NCBI RefSeq assembly: GCF_002407205.1
Contig: NZ_CP023550.1
Span: 110,001-174,000 of the forward strand
Source of the DNA: Rhodobacter sp. CZR27
GTDB lineage: Bacteria > Pseudomonadota > Alphaproteobacteria > Rhodobacterales > Rhodobacteraceae
Reading direction: 5' to 3'
DNA: 64,000 bases
Shown: positions 38,445 to 48,336 of the stretch, piece by piece
Layout: each line of letters begins with the position of its first letter
Numbering within the stretch: position 1 is the first letter of the stretch
The notes under the pieces: generated by a model
What the model was told of the DNA's origin: nothing
Seen by the model: the letters and a program-made list of their open reading frames with translations, nothing else
Databases searched by the model: none
Position numbers and translations under genes: made by a program

Positions 38445-38942
38445 TCACGCCGGATAGCCCGCCTTGCGGATCAGGGCCCAGATCGTGCGGTTCAGCGTGG
38501 CAAGCTCGGCGATGCAGCCGCGGATGTCGTCGACCGCCTTCGCATCGATGCGGCTCACCCGGCCCATGCGCAGCCCCGCCCTGCGGTCCGAGATCCGCAT
38601 CTGGATGGTGCGCGGATTGCCCCCCTCGGGATCGAAGGCATAGATGCAGTGGTTGTACTGGTTGCGCAGCCCGCCGAGCCGCGTGAGCCTGCCCACCGCC
38701 TCGAGGATGGCCTCGCGCTCTTCCGCGGCGCGACCCTCCATCTTGGCCAGCCGCTCGACCAGGTCGGCCCGCGCCCGCGTCGTGTTGAGCGTGAGGTAGA
38801 TCACCAGCGCCGTGTCCTTCGTGGTCCCGGCAAGTCCCGCGATCAGATGGATCAGCAGGCTCTCGGTGTTGCTCCAGACGTAGTTCAGCCGCCCGAGCAG
38901 CAGCAGGACCTCGTCGAAATCCTCGCGGGCCGGGACGCTCAC
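38445..38942 (-). CDS. hypothetical protein coupled to the LuxR-type regulator
   Basis: 165 residues from a GTG (38942) that overlaps the stop of the regulator gene (GTGA). It is helical and soluble, with NYVWSNTESLLIHLIAGLAG near the start and NRTIWALIRKAGYPA at the end. I do not recognise the family. Tight coupling to the regulator suggests a modulator or partner of it; this is inference only. Confidence 0.7.
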   Translation of the reverse strand: MSVPAREDFDEVLLLLGRLNYVWSNTESLLIHLIAGLAGTTKDTALVIYLTLNTTRARADLVERLAKMEGRAAEEREAILEAVGRLTRLGGLRNQYNHCIYAFDPEGGNPRTIQMRISDRRAGLRMGRVSRIDAKAVDDIRGCIAELATLNRTIWALIRKAGYPA

Positions 38943-39667
38943 AGCCCGGGCGCCGCCACGCGCGACAGATACCAGCGGGCCGCGGCGGTGCGGTTGCGCA
39001 CGCCCACCTTGGTGATGATCCGGTGGATATGCAGCTTCACCGTATGCTCCGAAAGCCCCAGGCGGTGGGCGATGACCTTGTTCTGTCCTCCCCTGGCCAC
39101 CAGTTCGAGCACCTCGGTCTCGCGCGGGGTGAGGCCCGCCTCGCAGAGCGCCGGGGTCGGAACGACGGCCGCGGGGGCCGGGGGCGCCGCCTCGGCGCGC
39201 CGGGCCAGAAGCTCGCAGGGCACGAAGAAGTCGCCCCAGAGCGTCAGGCGGAACATCGAGGCCCAGACCCCGATCGGCGCGTTCATCGGCAGAAGCCGCA
39301 CCTCCTGCAGCGGGCCGCCCTCCTGCCGCTGCCGCAGCACCTCGCGCGCGAGGGCGGGATTGCGGTAGGCCAGCACCCATGAGATCGGTCCCTCGGGCTG
39401 GCGGGCCTCGCCCAGGCGCCGGGCGAGCTCGTCGAAGTGGCTCTCCTCGACCACCACCAGCCGCAGCGCCCCCTCGCGGGCAAGCCGGGCCGGATCGGCC
39501 GAGGCGAGATCCTCGTGGCGGCGGACATCCAGGTCGTCGGATTCCGAGGCAGCCACCCGCAGGATCCAGTCGTTGAAGATCAGCGGGCTTCCCACGAAGA
39601 GCACGACGGCCGATTTGCGGCAGGTCGCGGAGTCGCAAAGGCTTTTCTCAAAGAGATCGTCACGCAT
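38939..39667 (-). CDS. LuxR/CsgD-like transcriptional regulator with atypical receiver
   Basis: 242 residues. The C-terminal 60 residues are a LuxR helix-turn-helix (LTPRETEVLELVARGGQNKVIA and LSEHTVKLHIHRIITKVGV). The N-terminal part resembles a receiver fold, but I see no normal acidic pocket followed by the phospho-Asp, and the VLAYRN segment replaces the usual T/S block. It thus looks like the CsgD/VpsT class that controls matrix production. It lies beside and divergent from the surface-protein secretion genes. Confidence 0.82.
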   Translation of the reverse strand: MRDDLFEKSLCDSATCRKSAVVLFVGSPLIFNDWILRVAASESDDLDVRRHEDLASADPARLAREGALRLVVVEESHFDELARRLGEARQPEGPISWVLAYRNPALAREVLRQRQEGGPLQEVRLLPMNAPIGVWASMFRLTLWGDFFVPCELLARRAEAAPPAPAAVVPTPALCEAGLTPRETEVLELVARGGQNKVIAHRLGLSEHTVKLHIHRIITKVGVRNRTAAARWYLSRVAAPGL

Positions 39668-40370
39668 CCCACTTCTCCGGGCAACATGAACTGAAAACAG
39701 TCGAAAAGCTTCAAAATTGGTCGATAATTCTATTTATCTATCCCACTCCATCGATTCCGGAAACCGATCAAAGGATTGATGCACTGATCGATTGGAGGAG
39801 CCCGCGCCGGCTGCCCCTCGCCATGCTATTGAGAACTTTGTCTCTTCCGCGGACCGGGATGCGGCCGGTTTCCGGAAAGCCGCGCGCCCTCCCCGCCCGT
39901 TCGATCTAGTCCGGGGCGGATTCGGGCGGGACCCCGGGGCGGAGGAGCCGGGAAGGACGCCACGAAAGACCCTGCGGAACAGTCGGTTGGCCCCCGGCCC
40001 CGGATCGCTCGTTCGGGTGACTGGTGCCTCTGCCTGCCTGGTGCGAGCCTTTCCCGGACCGGTTTTCCGGTCGGAAACGATCCATTGCCGAAAACGCATT
40101 GAGCAGGGCCGCTGGCCTTGGCCCTTGCGCGCCTTGGGGCGCGCGCCCCGGCGGCTTTTGCCGCCCGCCAAGGTCCGCCGTCCCAGAAAGGAGGCCGCCA
40201 CCAGGGCAGCGAAGGACGCAGGCCGTGCCGGAACGGGCGCTTCCGCGTCGCGGGATCCGGGACCGGGCACGGTTTCCACCATCCTCAACCGCAACCCATT
40301 TCGTCGCGTACGGGCTTTTCCGTCTTGGAAATGACTGACGGACCTGCGGCGCGACCGGAGAGATAGTGTC
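39668..40370. promoter_or_regulatory. 703-bp divergent control region of the surface locus
   Basis: The first ~130 bases are clearly AT-richer than the surroundings (ataattctatttatcta, 39724-39740) and contain TGATCGAT (39785-39792), which recurs at 54089-54096 in front of the glycan operon. The rest is GC-rich without a convincing gene. It separates the LuxR-type regulator from the first secreted-protein gene. Confidence 0.45.
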
Positions 40371-42576
40371 ATGTCCGACAGAAGATCATATTCGCCGTCC
40401 AACCAGGTCATGTTCGACGACATCACGGTCGAAGAACTGAACGCCGATGTCGATGCCGAGATCGGCGTCCATGAGGCCGACATCGACCTGCAGCAGCAGG
40501 ACCAGCAGCAGTCGACCGATGTGGCCAACGAACAGGGCCAGGGCCAGGACCAGGGGCAAGGCCAGGATCAGGGCCAGGGTCAGGACCAGGGACAAGGCCA
40601 GGACCAGGGCCAGGGTCAGGACCAGGGGCAAGGCCAGAGCCAGGGCCAGGGCCAGAGCGTCGACAACGCCAACGCCAACGGCGGTGACGACAGCAACGAC
40701 AATTCCAACCAGGTGAACATCGACTTCGGCGGCGGCGAATGGATCCCGCGCGACGACGACCTGGTCGACATCGACATGGGTGACGACGCCGAGGTGGGCG
40801 ACATCTTCGCGGCCGGCGGCGACCTCAGCTACGATGCGGGCAATGTTTACGGCGCGGGCGACGACCTCGACCTCGAGGGCGTGCTCGGCGGCTCGGACTT
40901 CGGCTCGGGCAACGATGCGGCCGTCGTGACCGGCCAGTATGGCAGCCTTTCGGATTCCGACATGCTCTGGAACCCGACGGTGAGCAACGACGGCACCTTC
41001 AACCAGTATGGCAACGCCACCGGCGGGACCGCCAGTGCCGCCGAGGGGATCAGCGCGGGCGCGAACGGCGCCGAGGGCGGATCGGAAGCCACGAGCATCG
41101 GCGGCATGGCCCATGGCGGCATGGCGCAGGGCGGCGAGGCCGGGGCCTGGGGCGGCACCTCGGGCGATGGCGGCGACGGTGACGGCGACGGCGGCAACGG
41201 CGGCGATGCCGAGGCCGATGGCGGCTTCGGGCTCGGCCTCGGGCTCGGCAGCGCCACGACCGACAGCGACGTCGACGGCGGCGATGGCGGCGAGGCGGAT
41301 GCCGACAGCAGCGCCGAGGGTTCGGCCGACAGCGACCAGGATGGCGACAGCGACGGCGGCGACGGCGGCAACGGCACGTCGCTGGGCGTGGGCCTCGGCG
41401 TGGGTCTCGCGGGCTCCGCGACCGGGCCGCAGGGCGCGGCCGGCGGTGATGCGGGTTCGCTCGGCGCGGGCCTCGGCCTCGGGCTTTCGGACGCGGATGC
41501 CGATGGCGATGGCGGCGATGGCGGCGACTCGGCGGCGACCGGCACGGGAACCGGGAGCGGCGAGGGCGACAGCGGCGATGCGGATGCCGATGGCGGTGAC
41601 GGCGGCGATGCCGGCGCGCTCGCGCGGGCCTCGGCGCGGGCCTGGGCCTCTTCCGACGCGGACAGCACGGCGACGGGCGGCGGCGCCGGGGCCGGCGCGG
41701 GCGCGATCGGCCTGCTGAGCGGCGCCCTGGCGGCGGCCATGGGCGGCGATGCCGGAAGCGGCGCCACCTCCGGGGACGGCATCGGCACCGGAACGGGGAC
41801 CGGCACCGGAACGGCGGGCGCCGGCTATGGCGGCGACGCCGGAGCGGACTCGGGCGACGGTATCGGGACGGGCACCGGGACGGGCGACGCGGCCTCCGAG
41901 GGCGGCGCCGGCGGGGCCGGCACCGGAACCGCGGACTCGGCCGGTTCGGGCTCGGGTGCCGGCACGGGCGGCGACGCCACCGGCGGCGCGGGCACCAACA
42001 CGGCCGGATCGAGCGCCGCCTCGGATGGCGCCGGCACGGGCGACGCGGCCTCCGAGGGCGGTCTGGGCGGCCTGTCCCAGATCTTCGCGGAAGCCGATCT
42101 CGACGGCTCGGCCGACAGCATGGCCGAGGCGATCTCGGGCTATGGCGGCAACGCCACCTCCGACGACGACGCCACCAACAGCTCGAGCGGCGCGGGCTCG
42201 TCCGCGGCCTCGATCGGCGGGACCGGCGACGGCGGCATGGGCTTCCGGGACGGGCGGCGCCTCGGGGGCGGCCACCGGCGGCGCGGCCGCGGGCGGTGCT
42301 GCGACCCTCGGCGACGTGCTGGGCGGCAACGGCGGCTCCGCGATGAACGGCGACGGCGGCGCCGGCGGCAATGCCGGCAGCTGGGGCACGGGCAACGGCG
42401 ACGACGGCTATGTCACGGGCGAGTCCCTCGCCTCGGCGGCGGCCGCGATCGATGTCACGGCCTTCAACCAGTCGATCGTGATGGGGGCCAACATCCTCGG
42501 CAACACCGTCGACATGACGGTGGTGGGCGGCTCGCTCTCCTCCACCACCTCGGTGGGCGACGACGACCTGAGCTGA
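40371..42576 (+). pseudogene. Gly/Asp-rich low-complexity secreted protein, frameshifted
   Basis: About 734 residues if repaired. The start MSDRRSYSPSNQVMFDDI is followed by QGQDQG repeats (about 55-95), then a very long Gly/Ala/Asp-rich region, and an end (AFNQSIVMGANILGNTV, MTVVGGSLSSTTSV) in another frame. Reading from 40371 stays open but becomes Arg-rich nonsense after about 42240. The correct composition continues in the +1 frame to a TGA at 42576. So a single-base change near 42240-42250 breaks the gene and falsely fuses it to the next one. It could also be a sequencing error. There is no signal peptide; the type I exporter downstream is the likely route. No known family. Confidence 0.7.
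40534..40659 (+). repeat. 18-base coding repeats for QGQDQG
   Basis: About seven degenerate tandem copies of ggccagggccaggaccag, coding for Gln-Gly-Gln-Asp-Gln-Gly. Copies differ mostly at third positions, so the peptide is conserved more strictly than the DNA. This points to selection on the protein repeat. Confidence 0.85.
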
Positions 42577-42827
42577 CGGACCCCTTCCGCGGGGCCGGCC
42601 GACGCCGGCCCCGCGCCTGCAACCGGGGCGGGACGATCCCGGCCAGGCGTCGGCGGTTGCCCCGCGCTCCGCAAGCCCGGGGCGCAAGGCAACCGCCGGC
42701 TTTCCCTCCGCGCAGGACCGGGACCGGCACCCCTGCCCCCGCTCCTGCCCATCGCGCGGCAGTGCCCGCGCCCCCACCACCGGGGCCACCCTCCCGGCTG
42801 GCCCCCCGGACCGAGAAGGCAGGTTCC

Positions 42828-44924
42828 ATGTCCCTTGATCCCTCGACGGAGGCCATCTCCCGCTTCATCGGATCCTTCCATCTCGAGCTCGAGGCCGAAC
42901 GGATGCGCTCGGACTACGAGGCGTTCCGCGCCGCCGGGAAGCTGGCCGAGGAAGCCCCGCAGGAGCCGGTGCCCTTTCCGGCCCTTTCCGCGCCCCATGA
43001 GCTTCAGGACTTTGCCCCGGGGCTGAAATACGCGCCCGCCGTCCCCGCCGCCGCGCCCGAGCCGGTCGAGCCGGCCGAGACCCCGCCCGCCCCCGTCGAG
43101 CCGATCGCGCCGGACCTGCTGCTTCCGCTGCGCGAGGCGGCGCTTCCCGCGGTGCAGGGATCGGGCGGCGAGGTGGCGGAGGGGCTTCCCGCCCTCGTGC
43201 CGCCGCCGCCCAACACGATCCTGACGGTGACGGTCCAGGTGGCGGACCTGTCCGACAACGACCTTCTGGATTTCGGCACGCCCGATGTCTTCCTGCCGGT
43301 CGGGCTGCAGATGGCCACCCTCGAGGCGCTCGCCGGGGCGGCCGCGGCGCTCGGCGCCGATGTGGACGCGGGCCTGCCCGCCCATGCCGTCCCCATGCTG
43401 GCCGATGCCGGGGCCATGGCCGCCCGGATGATCGCCACGGGCGAGGCGCCGGCCGCCCCGGGGGTGACGGAGGTGACGCTGCACGGGGCCGAGGCCCTGG
43501 GCATCCATGTGGTGGGCGCGCCGGCCGGGGTCCTGCCCGATTTCCTCGACCTGCTGCCCGAGGCGCTGCGCCCCGAGGAGGAGGGGGAGGAGACCGCCCC
43601 CGCCGGAGAGGACGGCCCGGGCGGCGGCACGGCCACGGCCGGCAGCGCCAGCGGACCCGCGGGCATCCAGACCGGCCACGGCGGCCGGGATGGCGGCGGG
43701 AACGGCGGCGGGGGGGCGGAGGATCCGGCCTCCGATCCGCGGCTCGATCCGGGGGCTCCCTCCGCCGGGCCCTTCTCCGACATGGAGGTCGAGCCCGGCC
43801 ATGCGGTCGAGACCGGCGCCAACCTCGCGGTCAACGAGACGCTCATCACGCTGCGCTGGGTCGATGCGCCGGTGATCGCGGTAGGGGGCACGGTGGTGGA
43901 ACTCGCCGCGATCAGCCAGACCAACGTCATGGTCTCCTCGGCCCTGCCGGGCACCGCCCCCTCGGGGCAGGCGATCAACGCGGCCGCGATCGAGCAGTTC
44001 TCCTCGGGCGGGGCCGGGACCGCGGCCACCGGCTCCGGCGCGCCCGAGGACTGGCGGATCGTGACCATTGACGGCGACCTGACCGCGATGAACTGGGTCC
44101 AGCAGTATGTCTTCCTCGGCGACATGGACCGGGCCGAGGTGATCTTCACCGGCTCCTCCACCTGGATGGGGCTCGGGGGCAACATCGTCTCGAACCAGGC
44201 CGCGATCGTCGAACTCGGCTTCCACTACGACCTGATCGTGGTCGAGGGGGACATGCTGAGCCTGACCTCGATCAGCCAGACCAACGTCCTGCTCGACAGC
44301 GACGTGGTGACCGGCGCCCCCGCAGGCACGGTGACGGCGCAGGACAACCTGCAACTCAACAGCGCCCGGATCACCCAGTCGGGCATCGACACGGTGACCG
44401 AGATGACCGCGGGCATCCGCGACACGCTCGAGGCGATGGCCGCCGGGGGCGGACCCGGCGCGGCGATCCTCGACGATCCGGCCTTCGCGGGCCTCGACGG
44501 GCTCGACGTCCTGTATGTGCGGGGCAATTTCACCAAGCTCAACGTCATCGAGCAGGTCAATGTGCTGGGGGATTCCGACCAGCTCCATCTCGCCTGCGAG
44601 GGGCTGGCGGCGGCGGGCGGCCAGATCGGCATCGTCACCGGCTCGAATGCGCAGGCCAACCTTGCCCATGTGTTCGACGACGGGCTCGACAGCACGGTGA
44701 TGGCGGCGGGCGGCGGCTACAGCGACGCGCTGATCCACCAGGCCGGGCTGATCGACCTCGACGCGCCGCCCGGCGGCGTGGCCCTGGCCCCGGTGGTGAG
44801 CGAGGCGGTGGCCTTCCTGGCCGAGGGCATGATCGACCCCCTCCCCGACCTCGAGATCGCCCCCGTCCCGGGCCTGCCGGACCTGCCCGGCAGCCTCGAC
44901 GTGATGCAGACGGCGCTCGCCTGA
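42828..44924 (+). CDS. secreted protein with Q/N-type repeats, probable type I substrate
   Basis: 698 residues, no signal peptide. An N-terminal helix (SRFIGSFHLELEAERMRSDY) precedes a Pro/Ala-rich part, a Gly-rich linker (about 270-320), and a C-terminal half with spaced motifs of the form I-x-Q-x-N-V (AISQTNVMVSS, SISQTNVLLDSD, VIEQVNVLGDSD, also VQQYVFLGD, RITQSGIDT). Such Q-x-N ladders resemble, in style only, those of curli-like fibres. ATG 42828 has aggttcc just upstream. It lies 27 bases before the secretion ATPase gene. Function unknown. Confidence 0.72.
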   Translation: MSLDPSTEAISRFIGSFHLELEAERMRSDYEAFRAAGKLAEEAPQEPVPFPALSAPHELQDFAPGLKYAPAVPAAAPEPVEPAETPPAPVEPIAPDLLLPLREAALPAVQGSGGEVAEGLPALVPPPPNTILTVTVQVADLSDNDLLDFGTPDVFLPVGLQMATLEALAGAAAALGADVDAGLPAHAVPMLADAGAMAARMIATGEAPAAPGVTEVTLHGAEALGIHVVGAPAGVLPDFLDLLPEALRPEEEGEETAPAGEDGPGGGTATAGSASGPAGIQTGHGGRDGGGNGGGGAEDPASDPRLDPGAPSAGPFSDMEVEPGHAVETGANLAVNETLITLRWVDAPVIAVGGTVVELAAISQTNVMVSSALPGTAPSGQAINAAAIEQFSSGGAGTAATGSGAPEDWRIVTIDGDLTAMNWVQQYVFLGDMDRAEVIFTGSSTWMGLGGNIVSNQAAIVELGFHYDLIVVEGDMLSLTSISQTNVLLDSDVVTGAPAGTVTAQDNLQLNSARITQSGIDTVTEMTAGIRDTLEAMAAGGGPGAAILDDPAFAGLDGLDVLYVRGNFTKLNVIEQVNVLGDSDQLHLACEGLAAAGGQIGIVTGSNAQANLAHVFDDGLDSTVMAAGGGYSDALIHQAGLIDLDAPPGGVALAPVVSEAVAFLAEGMIDPLPDLEIAPVPGLPDLPGSLDVMQTALA

Positions 44925-44951
44925 GCGCGGGCCGACAGCGGAGACACCGAC

Positions 44952-47015
44952 TTGAAGGACATGCTCGATCCCCCCGCCGATCCGCCCGTTTCCGATGCGA
45001 CCCTGACACTCGAAGCGAAGGACCGGCGGGACCTGCCGCCGGGCGCCGCAGGCGGCGGATCGCCGGCGGCCGCAGGAGGGCCCGCGGACGGGGCCGCCGA
45101 CAGGACCGCCGACAGGGCCGCGGAGGGGGTCGCCGCAGGCGCGACCCGGATGCGGGACACCACGGCCGCCGGCCCCGGCTCGGTCACCATCGAGGCCCGG
45201 GCGGGCGAGCCGATCCCGAAGCGCCCGGCCCCGCCTCCGGGACAGGGCGGGGGTGGGGGCGGCCAGGGACCGGGCTTCCACCGCCGCCTCGGCCCCGAGA
45301 ACTTCGGCGAGAGCCTGCGCCAGGGCACGGCCGCGGTGCGGCGCAACCTCGGGCTCGTCATGGCGCTGACCTGCGCCACCAACCTGCTGATCCTCGCCAT
45401 CCCGATCTACCTGTTCCAGATCTCGGACCGGGTGCTGACCAGCCGCTCGCTCGACACGCTGGTGATGCTGACCGTGGTGATCGTGGGGGCGGTGCTGCTG
45501 CAGGCGGTGCTGGATGCCGTGCGCCGCTTCATGCTGATGCGCACTGCGGTCGAGGTGGCGGTGCAACTCGGCGCGCCGGTGCTGAGTTCGGCCGCCCATG
45601 CCTCGCTTTCGGGATCAAGCCGGGAATACCAGACGCTGGGTGACCTGCAGCAGCTGCGCAGCTTCCTCGTCTCGGGCACGCTGATCTCGTTCCTCGACGT
45701 GCCCTTCGCGCCGCTCTTCATCCTCGCGATCTTCCTCGTCCATCCGCACCTGGGCAGCATCGTCGTGGTGACGGCGCTGCTGCTGCTGGTGATCGCGCTG
45801 GTGAACCAGAAGATGACCGAGAAACCCTTCGCCGAGGCCAACCTCGCCCAGTCCAGGGCCAACCTGCATCTCGAGTCGATGGCGCGGAACAGCCAGATCA
45901 TCAACGCCATGGCGATGATCCCCGAGGCGGTGGCGATCTGGGGCCGCGACGTGGCGGCCTCGCTGACCGCGCAGGTGCGCGCGCAGGACCGCAACATCGT
46001 CAGCGCCGCCCTCTCGCGCGCGGTGCGGCTGCTCACGCAGATCGGCCTGCTGGGCTGGGGCGCCTATCTCGCCATCGAGGGCGAGATCACCGGCGGCATG
46101 GTGATCGCGGCCTCGATCATCGCGGGCCGGGCGCTCGCCCCGATCGAAGGCGCGATCGAGGGCTGGAACGCGGTGATCCTGACGCGGGCCGCCCACCAGC
46201 GGATCACCCGGCTGCTGACCGGCTCGCGGCTGCAGTTCGAGCGGCTGCGCCTGCCCCGCCCCGAAGGCCGGCTTGATGTCGAGCGGCTGCTCTACGTGCC
46301 GCCGGGCACCAGGCAGGTGGTGCTGAACGGCATCAGCTTCTCGCTCAATCCCGGCGACACGCTGGCGGTGATCGGCAATTCCGGCGCGGGCAAGACCACG
46401 CTGGGCAAGATGCTGGTGGGCTCGATCCTGCCCACCTCGGGCTCGGTCCGGCTGGACCTGATGGACCTGCGCAACTGGGACCCGCGCCAGCTGGGCGAGA
46501 ACCTGGGCTACCTGCCGCAGGACGTGCAGCTCTTTCCCGGCACGATCAAGGAGAACATCGCCCGGATGCGGGCCGATGCGACCGACGAGGAGATCCACCG
46601 CGCGGCCGTGCTGGCCGACGTGCACGAGATGATCGCGCTCTTGCCGCAGGGCTACGAGACCCTCGTGGCGGCCGATGGCGCGCCGCTTTCGGGCGGGCAG
46701 AAGCAGCGCGTGGCGCTGGCGCGGGCCTTCTTCGGCAACCCGCGCCTCGTGGTGCTGGACGAGCCGAACTCGAACCTCGACACGGCCGGCGACAAGGCGC
46801 TGGCCCGCGCCATCGCCCAGGCGCGCGAGAACGGCATCACCGTGGTGGTCATCACCCAGAAGCCCGCGCTCCTTCAGGTGGTGGACAAGATCATGCTGCT
46901 GGCCAATGGCACCGTCTCGCTCTTCGGCGCGCGCGAGAAGGTGCTGGCCCAGCTCAATGCGCAGGCGGCGCCCGCCCGCGTCGCTCGGCCCGAGGGAGGC
47001 CCCGCCCATGGCTGA
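44952..47015 (+). CDS. type I secretion ABC transporter (PrtD-like permease/ATPase)
   Basis: 687 residues. A Gly/Pro-rich cytoplasmic extension (1-115) is unusual for this family. Then come a six-segment membrane domain (about 130-400) and an ABC domain with Walker A GNSGAGKTT, signature LSGGQKQR and Walker B LVVLDEPNSNLD. It pairs with the HlyD-type protein that overlaps its end. A TTG start at 44952 fits ggagac spacing; ATG 44961 is the alternative. It is the only type I exporter in the window, so it may serve the local low-complexity proteins and perhaps the RTX proteins; no outer-membrane TolC gene is present. Confidence 0.92.
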   Translation: MKDMLDPPADPPVSDATLTLEAKDRRDLPPGAAGGGSPAAAGGPADGAADRTADRAAEGVAAGATRMRDTTAAGPGSVTIEARAGEPIPKRPAPPPGQGGGGGGQGPGFHRRLGPENFGESLRQGTAAVRRNLGLVMALTCATNLLILAIPIYLFQISDRVLTSRSLDTLVMLTVVIVGAVLLQAVLDAVRRFMLMRTAVEVAVQLGAPVLSSAAHASLSGSSREYQTLGDLQQLRSFLVSGTLISFLDVPFAPLFILAIFLVHPHLGSIVVVTALLLLVIALVNQKMTEKPFAEANLAQSRANLHLESMARNSQIINAMAMIPEAVAIWGRDVAASLTAQVRAQDRNIVSAALSRAVRLLTQIGLLGWGAYLAIEGEITGGMVIAASIIAGRALAPIEGAIEGWNAVILTRAAHQRITRLLTGSRLQFERLRLPRPEGRLDVERLLYVPPGTRQVVLNGISFSLNPGDTLAVIGNSGAGKTTLGKMLVGSILPTSGSVRLDLMDLRNWDPRQLGENLGYLPQDVQLFPGTIKENIARMRADATDEEIHRAAVLADVHEMIALLPQGYETLVAADGAPLSGGQKQRVALARAFFGNPRLVVLDEPNSNLDTAGDKALARAIAQARENGITVVVITQKPALLQVVDKIMLLANGTVSLFGAREKVLAQLNAQAAPARVARPEGGPAHG

Positions 47016-48336
47016 GACATCCTATCCGGAATGGTATGCGGGCGTGCCGCGCTCGGTCACGCGCCACGCGGTCTTCGGCCTCAGCCTGATGGCGCTGTCC
47101 TTCGGCGGCTTCGGCCTCTGGGCCTTCAGGGCCCCCCTCGCCGCCGCCGTGATCTCGCAGGGCAGCTTCGTCGCCACCGGCCAGAACAAGATCGTCCAGC
47201 ATCTGGAAGGCGGCATCATCCGCGAGATCCTGGTCGAGGAGGGCGACCGCATCGAGGCGGGCCAGGTGATCCTGCGCCTCGACGAGACGCTGGCGCAGGC
47301 CACGCGGCGCGAGCTGGTGCTGCGCCGCGCCCGGCTCGAGGCGACCGAGGCGCGGCTGCTCGCGCTTCATCACGGCGACGAGCAGCTGGCGCTGCCCCAG
47401 CATCTGCTGGCCGCCCAGGGCGATCCCGAGATCGCCGCCATCATCGAGGGCCAGCGGCTCGCCTTCGGCGCCACCCGCTCGCAGCTGGCCAATGACGTGG
47501 CGCTGGTCGAGCGCAACATCGAGGCGCTGGAGATGCGCGGCCGCGGCTACGAGGCCGAGCTTCGGGCGATGCGGGGCCAGGCGGAGCTGCTGGAGGAGGA
47601 GCTCTCCTCGAAGACCACCCTGCTCGAGACCGGGCTGATCCGGCAGACCGAGATCTCCGCCCTGCGCCGGGCGCTGCTCGAGGCCCAGGGCCAGATGGGC
47701 CGGATCGAGGCCGAGATCGCCGAGAGCCTCAAGATGAGCGCCAAGTTCCAGACCCAGATCGACAAGACCCACGACGAATACCGCCGCGCGGCGCTGGCCG
47801 AGCTGCAGGCGATCCAGGGCGAGCTGGAAAGCGTGCGCGAGGAGGCGCGCAAGGCCGAGAACGTGCTGACGCGCACCGAGGTGCCGGCGCCGGTGGCCGG
47901 CACGGTGGTCCGGCTGCACTACCACACGCCGGGCGGCGTCATCGAGACCGGCAAGCCGATCGCCGAGATCCTGCCCGCGGATGCGCCGCTGATCGTCGAG
48001 GTGCTGGTGCCGCGCAACGACATCGACAGCGTGAAGGCGGACCAGCCCGCGACGGTGCGGCTGGTGGCGCTGAACCAGCGCACGACGCCGGTGCTGAACG
48101 GCCGCGTGGCCTATGTCTCGGCCGACAGCGTCGCCGACGCGTCGGACGGCGTGCCGCGCGAGGTCTATGTGGCGCGGGTGAGCCTCGAGCCCGAGGAACT
48201 GGCCCGTGTCCCCGGCTTCACGCCGACGCCCGGGATGCCGGCCGAGATCATGATCCAGACCGCCGAGCGCACCTTCGCCCAGTATCTGGCCCGCCCCGTC
48301 CTCGACAGCATGGCCCGCGCCTTCCGCGAGCAGTAG
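47008..48336 (+). CDS. HlyD-family membrane fusion protein
   Basis: 442 residues. One membrane segment (about 22-45), then a biotinyl-lipoyl-like half motif (VQHLEGGIIREILVEEGDRI), a long coiled coil (about 100-300, with EISALRRALLEAQGQMG), and the second lipoyl half (EVPAPVAGTVVRLHYHTPGG). It bridges the ABC transporter and an outer-membrane channel. Overlap with the transporter gene is 8 bases. Confidence 0.93.
   Translation: MAETSYPEWYAGVPRSVTRHAVFGLSLMALSFGGFGLWAFRAPLAAAVISQGSFVATGQNKIVQHLEGGIIREILVEEGDRIEAGQVILRLDETLAQATRRELVLRRARLEATEARLLALHHGDEQLALPQHLLAAQGDPEIAAIIEGQRLAFGATRSQLANDVALVERNIEALEMRGRGYEAELRAMRGQAELLEEELSSKTTLLETGLIRQTEISALRRALLEAQGQMGRIEAEIAESLKMSAKFQTQIDKTHDEYRRAALAELQAIQGELESVREEARKAENVLTRTEVPAPVAGTVVRLHYHTPGGVIETGKPIAEILPADAPLIVEVLVPRNDIDSVKADQPATVRLVALNQRTTPVLNGRVAYVSADSVADASDGVPREVYVARVSLEPEELARVPGFTPTPGMPAEIMIQTAERTFAQYLARPVLDSMARAFREQ

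Noticed and set aside
40534..40659. Tandem repeats as a possible CRISPR array
   Set aside because: There are no unique spacers; the units are contiguous, 18 bases, in frame, and encode QGQDQG.
42245..42827. Arg-rich continuation of the Gly/Asp-rich protein into the next gene
   Set aside because: Composition and the conserved-looking end in the other frame show that this part is out of frame.
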